Assembly: GCA_036971475.1 (NCBI GenBank) | Contig: JBAIZL010000003.1 | Location: 111,651,570 to 111,715,569, forward strand | Length of the DNA stretch: 64,000 bases | Source of the DNA: Prosapia bicincta | Taxonomy: Eukaryota; Arthropoda; Insecta; Hemiptera; Cercopidae | Reading direction: 5' to 3' | Part shown: in pieces, positions 23,028 to 33,274 of the stretch | Numbering within the stretch: the stretch's first letter is position 1 | Layout: each line of letters opens with the position of its first letter | Translations under genes and position numbers: made by a program | Notes under the pieces: model-generated | Databases searched by the model: none | Seen by the model: only the letters and a program-made list of their open reading frames with translations | What the model was told of the DNA's origin: nothing

Positions 23028-24274
23028 GTTTATAATAATTTGTTCAGTAAGACGGTTGCCTTTATTTGTTTCTAATTAAGCAAGTATTTTACATTAAACA
23101 TATAAGAAGAGTTATTTACATATCACAAGAAACTTTATCCTGTTAAAATCTAAAATTTGCTCAAAAAAGAAGACAACTTGTAGTGTTGCCGAAACATGTA
23201 TGTATAATTTTGTGTGCTTCTATAACCAGATTATATCCAATTATGATGTTATAGGGAAGTTAATTTATTTCTCAGGTCAGATTTTATATTAACCTTTAAT
23301 TTTTACGGTTTATTAAACCCTTGAAGCATTTACCTTATATGTGTACGCAAAAGTAATTTTGTAGCCTGGTGTTGCCATTTGTAATTCATTATTTGTAATT
23401 CACAGACACACACAGACTCTCAGTTACAGAGACACTCAGACATGCAGTAACAAGGTCACACACACAGCAACCAGCTGAACTATTATAGGTAATACCATTT
23501 GTTTGGGATAAGAGAAAATATAGTGTATAACCTGTTTTATTCTCTAGGTACAAAAGGGAACCTCCCTGTTCCCTGTTTTAAGGAAACAAAATAAAAAAGC
23601 CTCATATTACAGCAAACATTTGTACAATTTAAAAATGTTACATGGGTTGTTATTTTGGCTACTTTTGTAGGTTACCCATGTGCGTGTAATGGTGAAGTAA
23701 TAATTGGCTTAGAATGCTTTAAGCTTGAAGCTTTGGGAAATAGGTTTTTGGAAAACCTGGAAAGGCATAACATTGTTTTTGTTACAAAATACATTTGATT
23801 TTAAAGGACCGTTTTGTGTGGAAGTAACTATTTAACGGAAGTGTTACTTTTCTCAAAAATCCTTTCTGAATAAGCATATAAAAATTAGAAAAATTAAACA
23901 CAAACCTAAAACTATGTGTTTAGATATAAAACATAGAAGAACACTAGAGTGGGTTTTTATTTGAAATGTTTATGTTTGTAGATTTTGCTAGATGTGGGCC
24001 TATTTGTGCGTAATAGGCTTATTTAGGAAGGGAATTGAATATTGTTGTCTTGCTTTTGTATAACTCGAGGCATTTTAACGGGAAAATTTGTAATTAAAAA
24101 AAATCTAAAATAAAACATTTACTACCAAAATTTTAGATAAAATCTTATTAAAAACAGTAAAAAATTTATTTTCAAAAGTAATTCTATTTAAGATACTAAA
24201 CAGCAAAGTGACCTTCCCATAGTGTAATACAATGTTATAGATGGAAAGAGTTAATGTTGTGTTTGCATTTGCAG
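23028..24274 (+). repeat. Intron-like spacer with CA-rich tract and block D, copy 6
   Basis: It matches 10050-11165. CA-rich at 23400-23470, block D at about 23660-23960, ending in GCATTTGCAG. Confidence 0.55.
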
Positions 24275-24370
24275 GCTAATGGTGAGCCAAGCAGAGGATG
24301 AGTTTAAAAATGTTTCACCGGAGCGCCTCGGAAACCCCCAGAGCCCCCCTGAATCGTGAACTGCGAGAAG
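24275..24370 (+). pseudogene. Exon A, copy 5
   Basis: 96 nt between TTTGCAG and GTGAGT. The family frame reads LMVSQAEDEFKNVSPERL and continues to a TGA about four codons before the donor. Length and exit phase match copies 2 and 3. The stop comes from a C to A difference relative to the TGCACT of copy 4. Confidence 0.45.
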
Positions 24371-24820
24371 GTGAGTCGATGGGTTGCTATGTTTACTGTA
24401 ATTTACGAATTATTGGGTATTGGTGTTCTGCTATGTAAAGGCTTTTAAATGCAATATAGGGTGAAAATAATAAGATGAAACAAGCGAAGTGAAAATAATG
24501 CAAGTGTCCTGGTACAAAGTTTGGGAAAAATTAAATCCATTTACGTCAGGTTTATGCTATTATTAAACATAAAATAATTTGTATATAAAATTACATTTGT
24601 TGTAGCGACAAATTTTGATTCCAGGAGCAATTAATGTTTCCATGGAAACAATAATGTAACCTCAAAGCATGTTACCAGGCAACCATACATCAGTCATTGT
24701 TAATATGTTTGCAAGAAAATATTATGTAGTATATTTACAGTAAAGAATTTTTTATTATTTCTCGACTATATTTTTAGATAGATTTTATAGATGCGTGTTA
24801 TTTGTTTAGTTTCTTAAAAT
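24371..24820 (+). repeat. Sequence after exon A, copy 5
   Basis: It matches 17540-18010, including ACCAGGCAACCATACATCAG. No gene. Confidence 0.55.
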
Positions 24821-25221
24821 TGGTTTACCAAATTGTGAACATAAGATTTTATATTTGGGCAATAATTCTATATTTTCATTTGTTCATATATGTCCTGAAG
24901 CCTACAATGGTTAGTGTAATTGTTAGTTAATATAATTGTTAATGCAATTGTTTTTAATATTTCATGAACTTCCTCTTCTCCTGTTACACCTATTTATTTT
25001 GTTATAGATTCAACTAACCATAGTTGTGAAAGTTTAAGAATTTATGGCTAAGCTTGAGTGTAAGAATAAAAATCATTTTAATAACTATAGAAAATTTGAA
25101 CAAGATATATACAAGGAGAGTGCGTAGTAATAGAAGGAATTGAAGGAAACAAAATCAAATAACCTTACATTTTAACAAACCTTTTCTTAAGTCTGTCAAA
25201 GAAAACTACTAAATAATTCTA
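24821..25221 (+). repeat. 401-bp patch identical to 15424-15824
   Basis: Partner of the segment at 15424. The abrupt junction with exon A-type sequence lies at about 24820. Confidence 0.85.
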
Positions 25222-25349
25222 TGCCTCACATATAACAAGGTACACACTATCATGAAGGCCTAAGTCATGTTACTAACTATATAACTTCCCTCATGCCATA
25301 GACGGTGACATAATGATGCATATTATAAGGTAACTTGTACATTTTACAG

Positions 25350-25452
25350 AACCAGCCCAAGAACCCGGCAGATAGTGGGGATGGACACTGCAACTTGGGT
25401 AACACGCCACCTTCCTTCGGGACTCCATGGGATGAGTTGTCAAGGCTTTAGA
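25350..25452 (+). CDS. Exon B, copy 2
   Basis: 103 nt between TTTTACAG and GTAAGT. Same open frame as B1: TSPRTRQIVGMDTATW, ending GMSCQGFR in phase 0. Most differences from B1 leave this frame open, while the alternative frame ends in TAG before the donor. It lies about 1 kb after A5. Confidence 0.45.
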
Positions 25453-26029
25453 GTAAGTTGCTAGCTGTCTATTTACTTTTATACAACTTTACACTGGTTC
25501 CTTCCTCTATTTATAAACATCTTCAGCGGAAGTGATTTTTAGACTAAATTTTCTTGAGGTTTGAACCAACACGTTCAACTGTTATTCAGTAGAAACTATT
25601 GCGGCTCTTAGACATTTTAATTAAACAAAAATACTGCGGATAATTTTAAAACATTACAATAATTAAGAAATATTACACCCTGGAACCCTCCAAATACGCG
25701 TTTAAAGGGAAGCGTGCCCTCGTTAAGGGTTGTATCCTTGAATGTGCAAGTTTGCTGATTTTATTTGTATTACGCACAACTGTGACAAACTACTTAGCCC
25801 GTAGTTATTGGCGTTATTGTTTTTATAAATCTTGGCTTCAATAGAATTTGGTAACTGTGCATAGCAGCAGAAACGTTCTACAAAACTATTTCTTGTTTTG
25901 TAATTTATTTTTGATTTTTTTCAAAAGGACTTCATATTGTTTGTAAGTAGGGAAATGAATTTCAGAATTAATATTCCATTCATTATATCGCTGTAGTTGC
26001 CCCCAACCTGACCAAAACCACATTGATGT
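25453..26029. other. Sequence after exon B, copy 2
   Basis: It matches 16056-16430 and, reversed, about 58490-58890. No gene. Confidence 0.45.
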
Positions 26030-26890
26030 ATTTAACTCGAGATTAAACCAATTCCCTACTTCCAAAATCAGTGCAGTATCTTTCAGTTTTCACGTAAATC
26101 GAAGTCACCGGCCACAGCCAAACAAATTCCTTGTCATACTATTTTAGAGGTTAGTCTGTCCAACAATGGATCAGTTGTTTTAGTAGCATATGTTGTGGTA
26201 GTTTAAGGTTATCTTTGCGACTCACAAATATTTGTAAAAACCAGTTCCCTACAACCACGGCCAGTTTAATACCTTTGTGTTTTAACAAACATTATTTTCC
26301 AACTAAATCAACGTTATCCTGCCACAGCTAAACAAATTTCTCATCCATTGTTTAATCAACAGGACAACAATGAATTATCCTAGTCAGCTGTTTTAGTCGC
26401 CAGAGTTACTCTAGTTTAAAGTTATCTTTTCCGATTCACAAATAATTGTAAAAAACTGAACCTGAGTGTGATGTATGTATATTTTAATATAACTGAGAAT
26501 TATTGAGAACTATCAATATTAGGTAAGTAAATTTAATGTTTCATTATTTCTTGGAATTCCTACATAAATGTAACTGTAGATTCTTTAAAACTGAATGTAA
26601 GTTTCCTGTATTCACACCGAGGTTTTAGTTTAGTAATGGCAGACACTAATTAGTTACCCATGTAACCCTAAACTGCTAAACAATATTGTAAGATATTTAT
26701 TAACGCGACCGTATGTATATTTTCACAACTATAGTTTGGTTAAAATTTATTGTTATGAATAGAGTTTGGTAGCTGAGCAGAATGTAAGAAATTCGCTTTT
26801 GATTGATTTCTTCGTTTGTAAATTCCTAAAATTAAAAAAAGTGTTTAAATAAGTAATAAACTTTAAATACAATATTAAGTAGAGTTGTGT
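26030..26890 (+). repeat. Block F, copy 1 (internally duplicated)
   Basis: Two related halves of about 225 bp (near 26040-26245 and 26246-26460) share TCCCTAC, a GCCACAGC(C/T)AAACAAAT motif and a CAGCTGTTTTAGT-type run. Then follows a segment with TTTAGTAATGGCAGACACTAA. The block recurs at 28540-29180 and reversed at 57890-58290, always at the downstream end of a unit. Non-coding. Confidence 0.6.
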
Positions 26891-27114
26891 CTAACATGTG
26901 AAAAGTTTTTTGGCCTTTTACTTGTATTATAATAGGTTAAAAATAATTATTTTAGGCCTATATTTTACTTGGCAACATCCTAATAGTACCCTGCACTCAA
27001 TGGCCTTTAATTCTAACCTCCTATTTATATATAAATATAATTTTCTAGGGGAGACGTACCTCCCTATGCAACACATGTTATTTGGCAGTTATCGTTGATA
27101 ATTTGTAATAAGAA
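26891..27114. other. AT-rich spacer
   Basis: A 66-codon + frame without motif; not called. Confidence 0.4.
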
Positions 27115-27520
27115 GAAATCGTTCAATACACCAAAGAACAAATACACACGGGCAACAAGAGAGTATCAGACACAAACATAACTCTCACCGCAAAACTATA
27201 ACACTTTTACACCCACCACCAGTCTTACCAAAAGCAATAAACACCATAAACATCGAATTTAATATTAAAGAATTAGGACATAAACAAACAAATGATTTAC
27301 ATAAAGCTTACACCCCAAAAATACAACCAGAAAAACATGTTTGGACACAGAAACAGCAAAACGAAGATCAGAATTTTTTCCCATGAATACTTTGGACAAA
27401 GGTATCGAATACAAAATGTCCATCATAAACACATTAAACACTAAACCAAGCACAACTAATAAACACACAACCCTTAAATCCATCATACAAATCGCGACCA
27501 ACTAACCTCAACATTTTAAA
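27115..27520 (+). pseudogene. Penelope-like element fragment 3
   Basis: A/C-biased relic homologous to 13130-13510, ending at the point equivalent to TNLNILK. It has multiple stops and shifts. It shows the Penelope-like piece was carried along in the unit duplication. Confidence 0.5.
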
Positions 27521-28315
27521 AACATTGTTCCAAGATCACTCTAACCTATGTAGCAGAGCTAGTTTAACCATGTAAAATGTCTGTGCGGTTGTGTATTAAA
27601 CAGTATGAAAATATTTGTTGTGAAATTAAAAATTGCTAGAGATGAATCTGGTTTTCTTTGATTATTCTTTTACTCGTGTAGGAACAAACTGTTTAGTTAA
27701 AGATATGGGTGTATTTGTACGCCTTTTTATCTTACATCACTCTTAATATTTATTGATAATGCACATTGCCTCGCGAGTGATAATTTACTCACTTTCGTAT
27801 TTACTTAGTTTTTAAAAGTATCCCAATTGTTTACCAAATTTAGAACATAAGTTTTTATATTTGGGCAGTAATATTATCTTTTTATTGGTTCATATGTGTC
27901 CTGTAAGGACGCTACATGCTAACTTTCTAATATTTCTTGAATTTCCTCTTCTGTTACACCTCTTTATTTTGTTCTACATTTAACTAACCTTAGTTGCAAA
28001 ATTTTAGGAATATGTGGCTAAACTTGAGTGGATGAATAAAAATGATTTTATTATGACTGAAAATTTTAACATAATGCATACAATCAGAGTGAGACTTAAT
28101 AGAAGGATTAAAGAAAACAAAAACAAAATAACCTCACAATTTAATAAACTTTTTCTTAAGTCTGACAATAAAAACTACTACATCATTCTAAGTTTCACAT
28201 ATAACAAGGTAAACACTATCATGAAGGCCTAAGTCGTGCTACTAACTATATAACTTCCCTCATGCCAGAGACGGTGACATGATGAATAATATAAGGTAAC
28301 TTGTACATTTTACAG
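27521..28315. other. Spacer before exon B copy 3
   Basis: 27520-27790 matches 14505-14775. 27820-28310 is a diverged version of the 15424-15952 sequence and shows how different that region is when not homogenised. The 72-codon frame at 28014 is disrupted in the paralogues. Confidence 0.5.
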
Positions 28316-28418
28316 AACCAGCGCAAGAGCCCGGCAGATAGTGGGGATGGACAATGCAACTAGGGCAACACACCATCTTCCCTCGGGACTCCATGGGATG
28401 AGTGGACAAGGCATTAAG
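28316..28418 (+). CDS. Exon B, copy 3
   Basis: 103 nt between TTTTACAG and GTATGT. Open frame TSARARQIVGMDNATR, ending GMSGQGIK in phase 0. The alternative frame has an internal TAG, so only the shared frame is maintained. There is no exon A within 4 kb upstream. The phase-0 exit is compatible with the exon at 38857, with the 154-bp and 98-bp arrays in between. Confidence 0.45.
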
Positions 28419-29404
28419 GTATGTTGCTATTTGCCTCTTTACTTTTATACAACTTTACACTCCTTCCTTCCTCTATATATAAACATCTTCAGCGGAAGTG
28501 ATTTTTAGACTAAATTTTCATGGAGTTTGAACTCCCTGAAGTTTGATTCCCTACTTCCAAAGTCAGTGCAGTATCTTTCAGTTTTCAAGTAAATCGAAGC
28601 CACCGGCCACAGCCAAACAAATTCCTTGTCATACTATTCTAGAAGTTAGTCTGTCCAACAATGGATCAGCTGTTTTAGTATTTTATGTTGTGGTAGTTTA
28701 ATGTTATCTTTTCGACTCACAAATATTTGTAAAAACCAGTTCCCTACAACCACGGCCAGTTTAATACCTTTGTGTTTTAACGAACACTATTTTTCACCTA
28801 AATCGACGTTATTCGGCCACAGATAAACAAATTTCTCATCCATTGTTTAATCAACAGGCCAACAATGGCCAACTACTAACCAGCTGTTTTAGTCGCCAGA
28901 GTTATTCTAGTTTAAGTTTACCTTTTCCGACTCACAAATAATTGTAAATGAGCGTGAGTGCGATGTATGTTTATTTTAATATAACTGGGAATTATTGAGA
29001 ACTGTCGATAATAAGTAAGTAAATTTACTGTTTCATTATTTCTTCGAATTGCTACATAAATGTAACTGTAGATTCTTTAAAACTGAATGTAAGTTTCTTG
29101 TATTCACAACGAGGTTTTAGTTTAGTAATGGCAGACACTAATTAGGTACTTATGTATTCCTAAAATAGTAAACGAGATTATAAGATATTTATTAACGTGG
29201 CAGTATATATATTTTTATAATTATAATTTGGTTAAAATTTATTGTTACGAATAAAGTTTGGTAATTGAGCGGAATGTAGGAAATTTGCTTTTAATTGATT
29301 CCTTTGTTTGTAAATTCTTCTTATTAAAGAATTTGTAAATAAAGAATTGTAAAAAACCATTGTAAAGTTGTGTTTAGTGTTAGAAAAGTTTTGACTTTTA
29401 CTAA
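28419..29404 (+). repeat. Block F, copy 2
   Basis: It matches 26030-26890 through to the TTTAGTAATGGCAGACACTAA segment and beyond. It directly borders the first satellite array. No gene. Confidence 0.6.
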
Positions 29405-29958
29405 GGTTTGGAAGCCAACAAAGTAAAAGCTCTCAGGGACGGTTTGAGTGCATCCGCGTAAACATTCTCTGAGCAAGTTAGGCTTTGGTAATTCCTGGTA
29501 AAGAGGCTTAAATTCACCTAATACAGCATCTAGGGCTCCACATTGTAAAGTTTGGAAGCCAACAAAGTATGGCCGAGTAAGAGCTCTCAGCGACGGTTTG
29601 AGTGTATCCGTGTAAACATTCTCTGAGCAAGTTAGGCTTTGGTAATTCCTGGTAAAGAGGCTTAATTGAAACTATTACAGCATCTAGGTCTCTGCATTGT
29701 AAGGTTTGGAAGCCAACAAAGTATGGGAGAGTAAAAGCTCTCAGCGACAGTTTGAGTGCATCCGCGTAAACATTCTCTGAGCAAGTTAGGCTTTGGTAAT
29801 TCCTGGTAAAGAGGCTTAAATTCACCTACTACAGCATCTAGGGGTCCATATTGTAAGGTTTGGAAGCCAACAAAGTATGGCAGAGTAAAAGCTCTCAGCG
29901 ACAGTTTGAGTGCATCCGCGTAAACATTCTCTGAGCAAGTTAGGCTTTAGTAATTCCT
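29405..29958. repeat. 154-bp satellite, left part (about 3.6 units)
   Basis: GGTTTGGAAGCC recurs near 29405, 29549, 29703 and 29857 (spacing 144, 154, 154). Two monomer types differ next to the GCATCTAG motif: one has TTCACCTAATACAG, the other TTGAAACTATTACAG. Minus-strand frames of 100-odd codons (from MNLSLFTRNYQ) are repeat products. Confidence 0.9.
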
Positions 29959-31542
29959 TACTTACTTACTTACTTACTAGCCAACGCCCACCCTTGGCTG
30001 TTGGGCCATTTGGTGGCGCGCTGACCAGTACAATCGAGAGAGACGTCCCTCATTGTCCTCCTTGTCTGGCCGGACGTAGCCCAAGGAAGTGCATGTGAGG
30101 AGGTGATCCGCATCCATGGTTCCGTTTCCACACAACATGCAATCCGGCGATTGGAGTACATGAATCCTGTGGAGGTGTGCCGCCAGGTAGTCGTGGCCAG
30201 TAGTCAGGCGGAACAGTGCTACACCAGTGCGGCGGGGAAGGCTACGGTTTATTGGTCCTTCGGTGACGAGTGTAGCCCAGCTTTTGTTTTGAGAGGCCCT
30301 GATTAGGTTTTCTCTCGTGCTGCGATTTAAAGCTGAGTTTATCTGTATTTTGACCGATTGAAAAGAGGTTGAGATAAGTGGCTGCGGCAAAGCAGCTCCC
30401 TGTTTAGCGAGAGTGTCGGCTTTCTCGTTTCCTTCTATATTGACATGACTTGGCACCCACTGAATGTGAATTTGCCAACCCTTCTCCTGAAGGGAGTCTA
30501 GTTGCTTTCTACAGGACAATGTTCGGTGGCATTCCACTTGTCTGTTGCTAGTGACACCCTGTATTGCTGCCATAGAGTCCACAAGAAATACAGCCTTATA
30601 GGTCCCTTTGATTTTTGAAAGTTCAATGGATGCTGCCAAGATAGCTTCAACCTCCCCATCATAATTGCTCTGGCTACTGCCAACTGCCACAGCCCCTTCG
30701 AATAATCGGCTGTGGAACCCAGCTCCTGTTCCACCGCTTGCTGATGATCCATCTATGTAGATGTGCAGCCAGTCATCTGGCGGGAAGTTAGAATTAATAG
30801 TTTCAAGGGCTGCTGCCCTCAGCTCTGAGGGATTTGATTGATTTTTTGAGGCATTATGGTTTTGCAGTTTCAGACTAGCTGGTGGTAGGTTGTTAAAAGT
30901 CAAATGTTGAACCGGTTTAGCTGGTACTCCCGGCTGAATATTGTATTTATTCAGGAGATCGTTGTACGTTGATAGTGATGTTTTTTGGGTTTTTAGCCTT
31001 TCGGTCGCATGCCTGTGATATGTCCAGCGATGACTGTATGTCCTCTTGTACCGCTCCCAAAAATTGAGTGTTAGTTGGTTTCTTCTAGCCAGCATAGGTT
31101 CGATTTGGGTTTGGGCCTCCATTGCAGCAACAGGGGTAGATTTTGGGGCCCCTGTTATAACTCGAAGGGCAATGTTCTGGGTGATCTCTAATTTGTGCGA
31201 ATTTGCATTTGATGCTGTAATAGTTGCCTCAGCTCCATATTCGAGGATTGGCCTGACATAACTCTTATAAGCTGCAATAAGGACATCCTGATTTGCACCC
31301 CAAGTAGTGGCCGTAAGTCGTTTTAATATTTTTGATCTCTTTATAGCTCTCTGGGCACAGTATTCTATATGCGGTTTCCAGGTTAGTTTTCGGTCTATTG
31401 AGACTCCCAAGTATTTAGAGATGTTGGGCTCTTCAAGAACGTTATCCTTGTATTTTAAGATTAAATGTTGGCGTTTGGTGGACAGAGAGAAGAGCTGGAA
31501 TGTAGTCTTTGAGTGATTTACTGCCATAGCATTTTCATTTGC
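29959..31542 (-). mobile_element. 5'-truncated non-LTR retrotransposon inserted in the 154-bp array
   Basis: The element interrupts a monomer between ATTCCT (29953-29958) and CTGGTAAAG (31544 on). On its own strand it starts inside the reverse-transcriptase ORF and ends with a TAAG tetramer tail (29959-29976 in the window). A 3-base CCT at both borders is the only candidate target duplication. The 5' truncation and simple-repeat tail fit target-primed insertion of an RNase H-encoding LINE (I or jockey group). Confidence 0.9.
29977..31527 (-). CDS. Reverse transcriptase C-terminus with RNase H and CCHC domain (LINE ORF2, partial)
   Basis: The 516-codon frame has no stop or shift, and the same frame stays open upstream of the ATG to the insertion border, so the ATG is internal. 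Residues 39-160 form the post-catalytic reverse-transcriptase region (YLGVSIDRKLTWKPHI, VRPILEYG, ITGAPKSTP). The YxDD catalytic centre and endonuclease are missing through truncation. RNase H spans about 255-380 with D259 (YIDGSS), E292 or E294, D317 (LVDSMA) and H361...D371 (VPSHVNIEGNEKAD), so all four catalytic positions are present. Near the end C463-C466-H475-C479 gives the C-terminal CX2CX8HX3C knuckle. The TAG stop lies at the start of the tail, so there is almost no 3' UTR. It encodes no complete enzyme. Confidence 0.9.
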   Translation of the reverse strand: MAVNHSKTTFQLFSLSTKRQHLILKYKDNVLEEPNISKYLGVSIDRKLTWKPHIEYCAQRAIKRSKILKRLTATTWGANQDVLIAAYKSYVRPILEYGAEATITASNANSHKLEITQNIALRVITGAPKSTPVAAMEAQTQIEPMLARRNQLTLNFWERYKRTYSHRWTYHRHATERLKTQKTSLSTYNDLLNKYNIQPGVPAKPVQHLTFNNLPPASLKLQNHNASKNQSNPSELRAAALETINSNFPPDDWLHIYIDGSSASGGTGAGFHSRLFEGAVAVGSSQSNYDGEVEAILAASIELSKIKGTYKAVFLVDSMAAIQGVTSNRQVECHRTLSCRKQLDSLQEKGWQIHIQWVPSHVNIEGNEKADTLAKQGAALPQPLISTSFQSVKIQINSALNRSTRENLIRASQNKSWATLVTEGPINRSLPRRTGVALFRLTTGHDYLAAHLHRIHVLQSPDCMLCGNGTMDADHLLTCTSLGYVRPDKEDNEGRLSRLYWSARHQMAQQPRVGVG

Positions 31543-32345
31543 CCTGGTAAAGAGGCTTAATTGAAACTATTACAGCATCTAGGTCTCTGCATTGTAAGGT
31601 TTGGAAGCCAACAAAGTATGACAGAGTAAAAGCTCTCAGCGACAGTTTGAGTGTATCCGCGTAAACATTCTCTGAGCAAGTTAGGCTTTGGTAATTCCTG
31701 GTAAAGAGGCTTAATTGAAACTATTACAGCATTTAGGTCTCTGCATTGTAAGGTTTGGAAGCCAACAAAGTATGGCAGAGTAAAAGCTCTCAGCGACAGT
31801 TTGAGTGTATCCGCGTAAACATTCTCTGAGCAAGTTAGGCTTTGGTAATTCCTGGTAAAGAGGCTTAATTGAAACTATTACAGCATCTAGGTCTCTGCAT
31901 TGTAAGGTTTGGAAGCCACCAAAGTATGGCAGAGTAAAAGCTCTCAGCGACAGTTTAAGTGCATCCGCGTAAACATTCTCTGAGCAAGTTAGGCTTTGGT
32001 AATTCCTGGTAAAGAGGCCTAAATTCACCTAATACAGTATCTAGGGCTCCACATTGTAAGGTTTGGAAGCCAACAAAGTATGGCAGAGTAAAAGCTCTCA
32101 GCGACAGTTTGAGTGCATCCGTGTAAACATTATCTGGGCAAGTTAGGCTTTGGTAATTCCTGGTAAAGTGGCTTAAATTCACCTAATACAGCATCTAGGG
32201 CTCCGCATTGTAAGGTGTGGAAGCAAACAAAGTATGGCCGAGTAAGAGGTCTCAGTGACGGTTTGAGTGCACCCGCGTAAACATTCTCTGAGCAAGTTAG
32301 GCCTTGGTGATTCCTGGTAAAGTGGCTTAAATTCACCTAATACAG
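31543..32345. repeat. 154-bp satellite, right part (about 5 units)
   Basis: The array resumes exactly after the retrotransposon. Three monomers of the GAAACTATTACAG type are followed by units of the TTCACCTAATACAG type, so monomer types cluster. Confidence 0.9.
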
Positions 32346-33274
32346 CATCATCTATATTGGTTTTATGTTTGTACTCAGTATATTTGCTAGCTTTTTATAT
32401 ACCAAGATTCATTGCAAATATTAGGTTAGGTTTCTCGGCTGACGTCGTCCTATGAAGAAATGTCTCTCAGAAATAACTTTTTCTATAAATAACTTTTATT
32501 CCTTCTAATGACATTACTTAGTAATTGACTTAGTAATTTTGAAGACTGTTTGAGAAAACACAATACTCAAGAACGTAAACTCAATTAGAATATTCCTTCA
32601 CAATTCCAACGTTGTAGAAATCTCTAACCGTAAAACCCAAACATAAGAACAGTAGAAAAAATTTGTCTTCCTCGTCATTTGCTTAATAATAACTATTTGC
32701 AGGTTAACAAACATATGTAAGTAAAATTTACCAACAGAATTACTCAGTAATATGTATATAATGAAAGTCTGTACTTGTACGCTCTTGTATCGACCAATTC
32801 TTAGATGCAATGTAAATATGGTAACTTAGACTATATATTTTGTGTGTAATTTATATGCAAATAAAATGTATGTGCATTACATATCATTGTAATCAAAAAA
32901 ATATGTAGCAAAATATCAAAAGTAATTGTTTTTTGATAAACAACGTAGGCGTATATGTGCCCTTAATACTCTTGTATATTGTCATTGCAAAATCATAGTC
33001 TTAAAATGAAACTAATAAGGAAATAATGACACAGGCTTGTAATTTTATAGGCCCTATAAATATAACAATGTTATACCATAGGCAATAATAGTTTATTGTT
33101 ATAAACATATGTTTTATATTGATTATTGAACAAAGTTATATGTTTCAAAAAGGCTCTGGCAACTGAGTAGAAATTAAAGAGATTGCTTTAAAAAACTTTA
33201 TTTCTTTTTTAACTGAATAAATAAAACCCACTAACCACAATACAAAAATCTTTATTACAATTAATTAAGTAATC
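32346..33274. other. AT-rich spacer between satellite arrays
   Basis: No repeats or exons seen. TTAGGTTAGG occurs once at about 32413, and a 70-codon minus frame has no motif. Confidence 0.5.

Noticed and set aside
32413..32422. TTAGGTTAGG, the insect telomere repeat
   Set aside because: Only two units occur, in AT-rich DNA, and no further copies are nearby. This is expected by chance.
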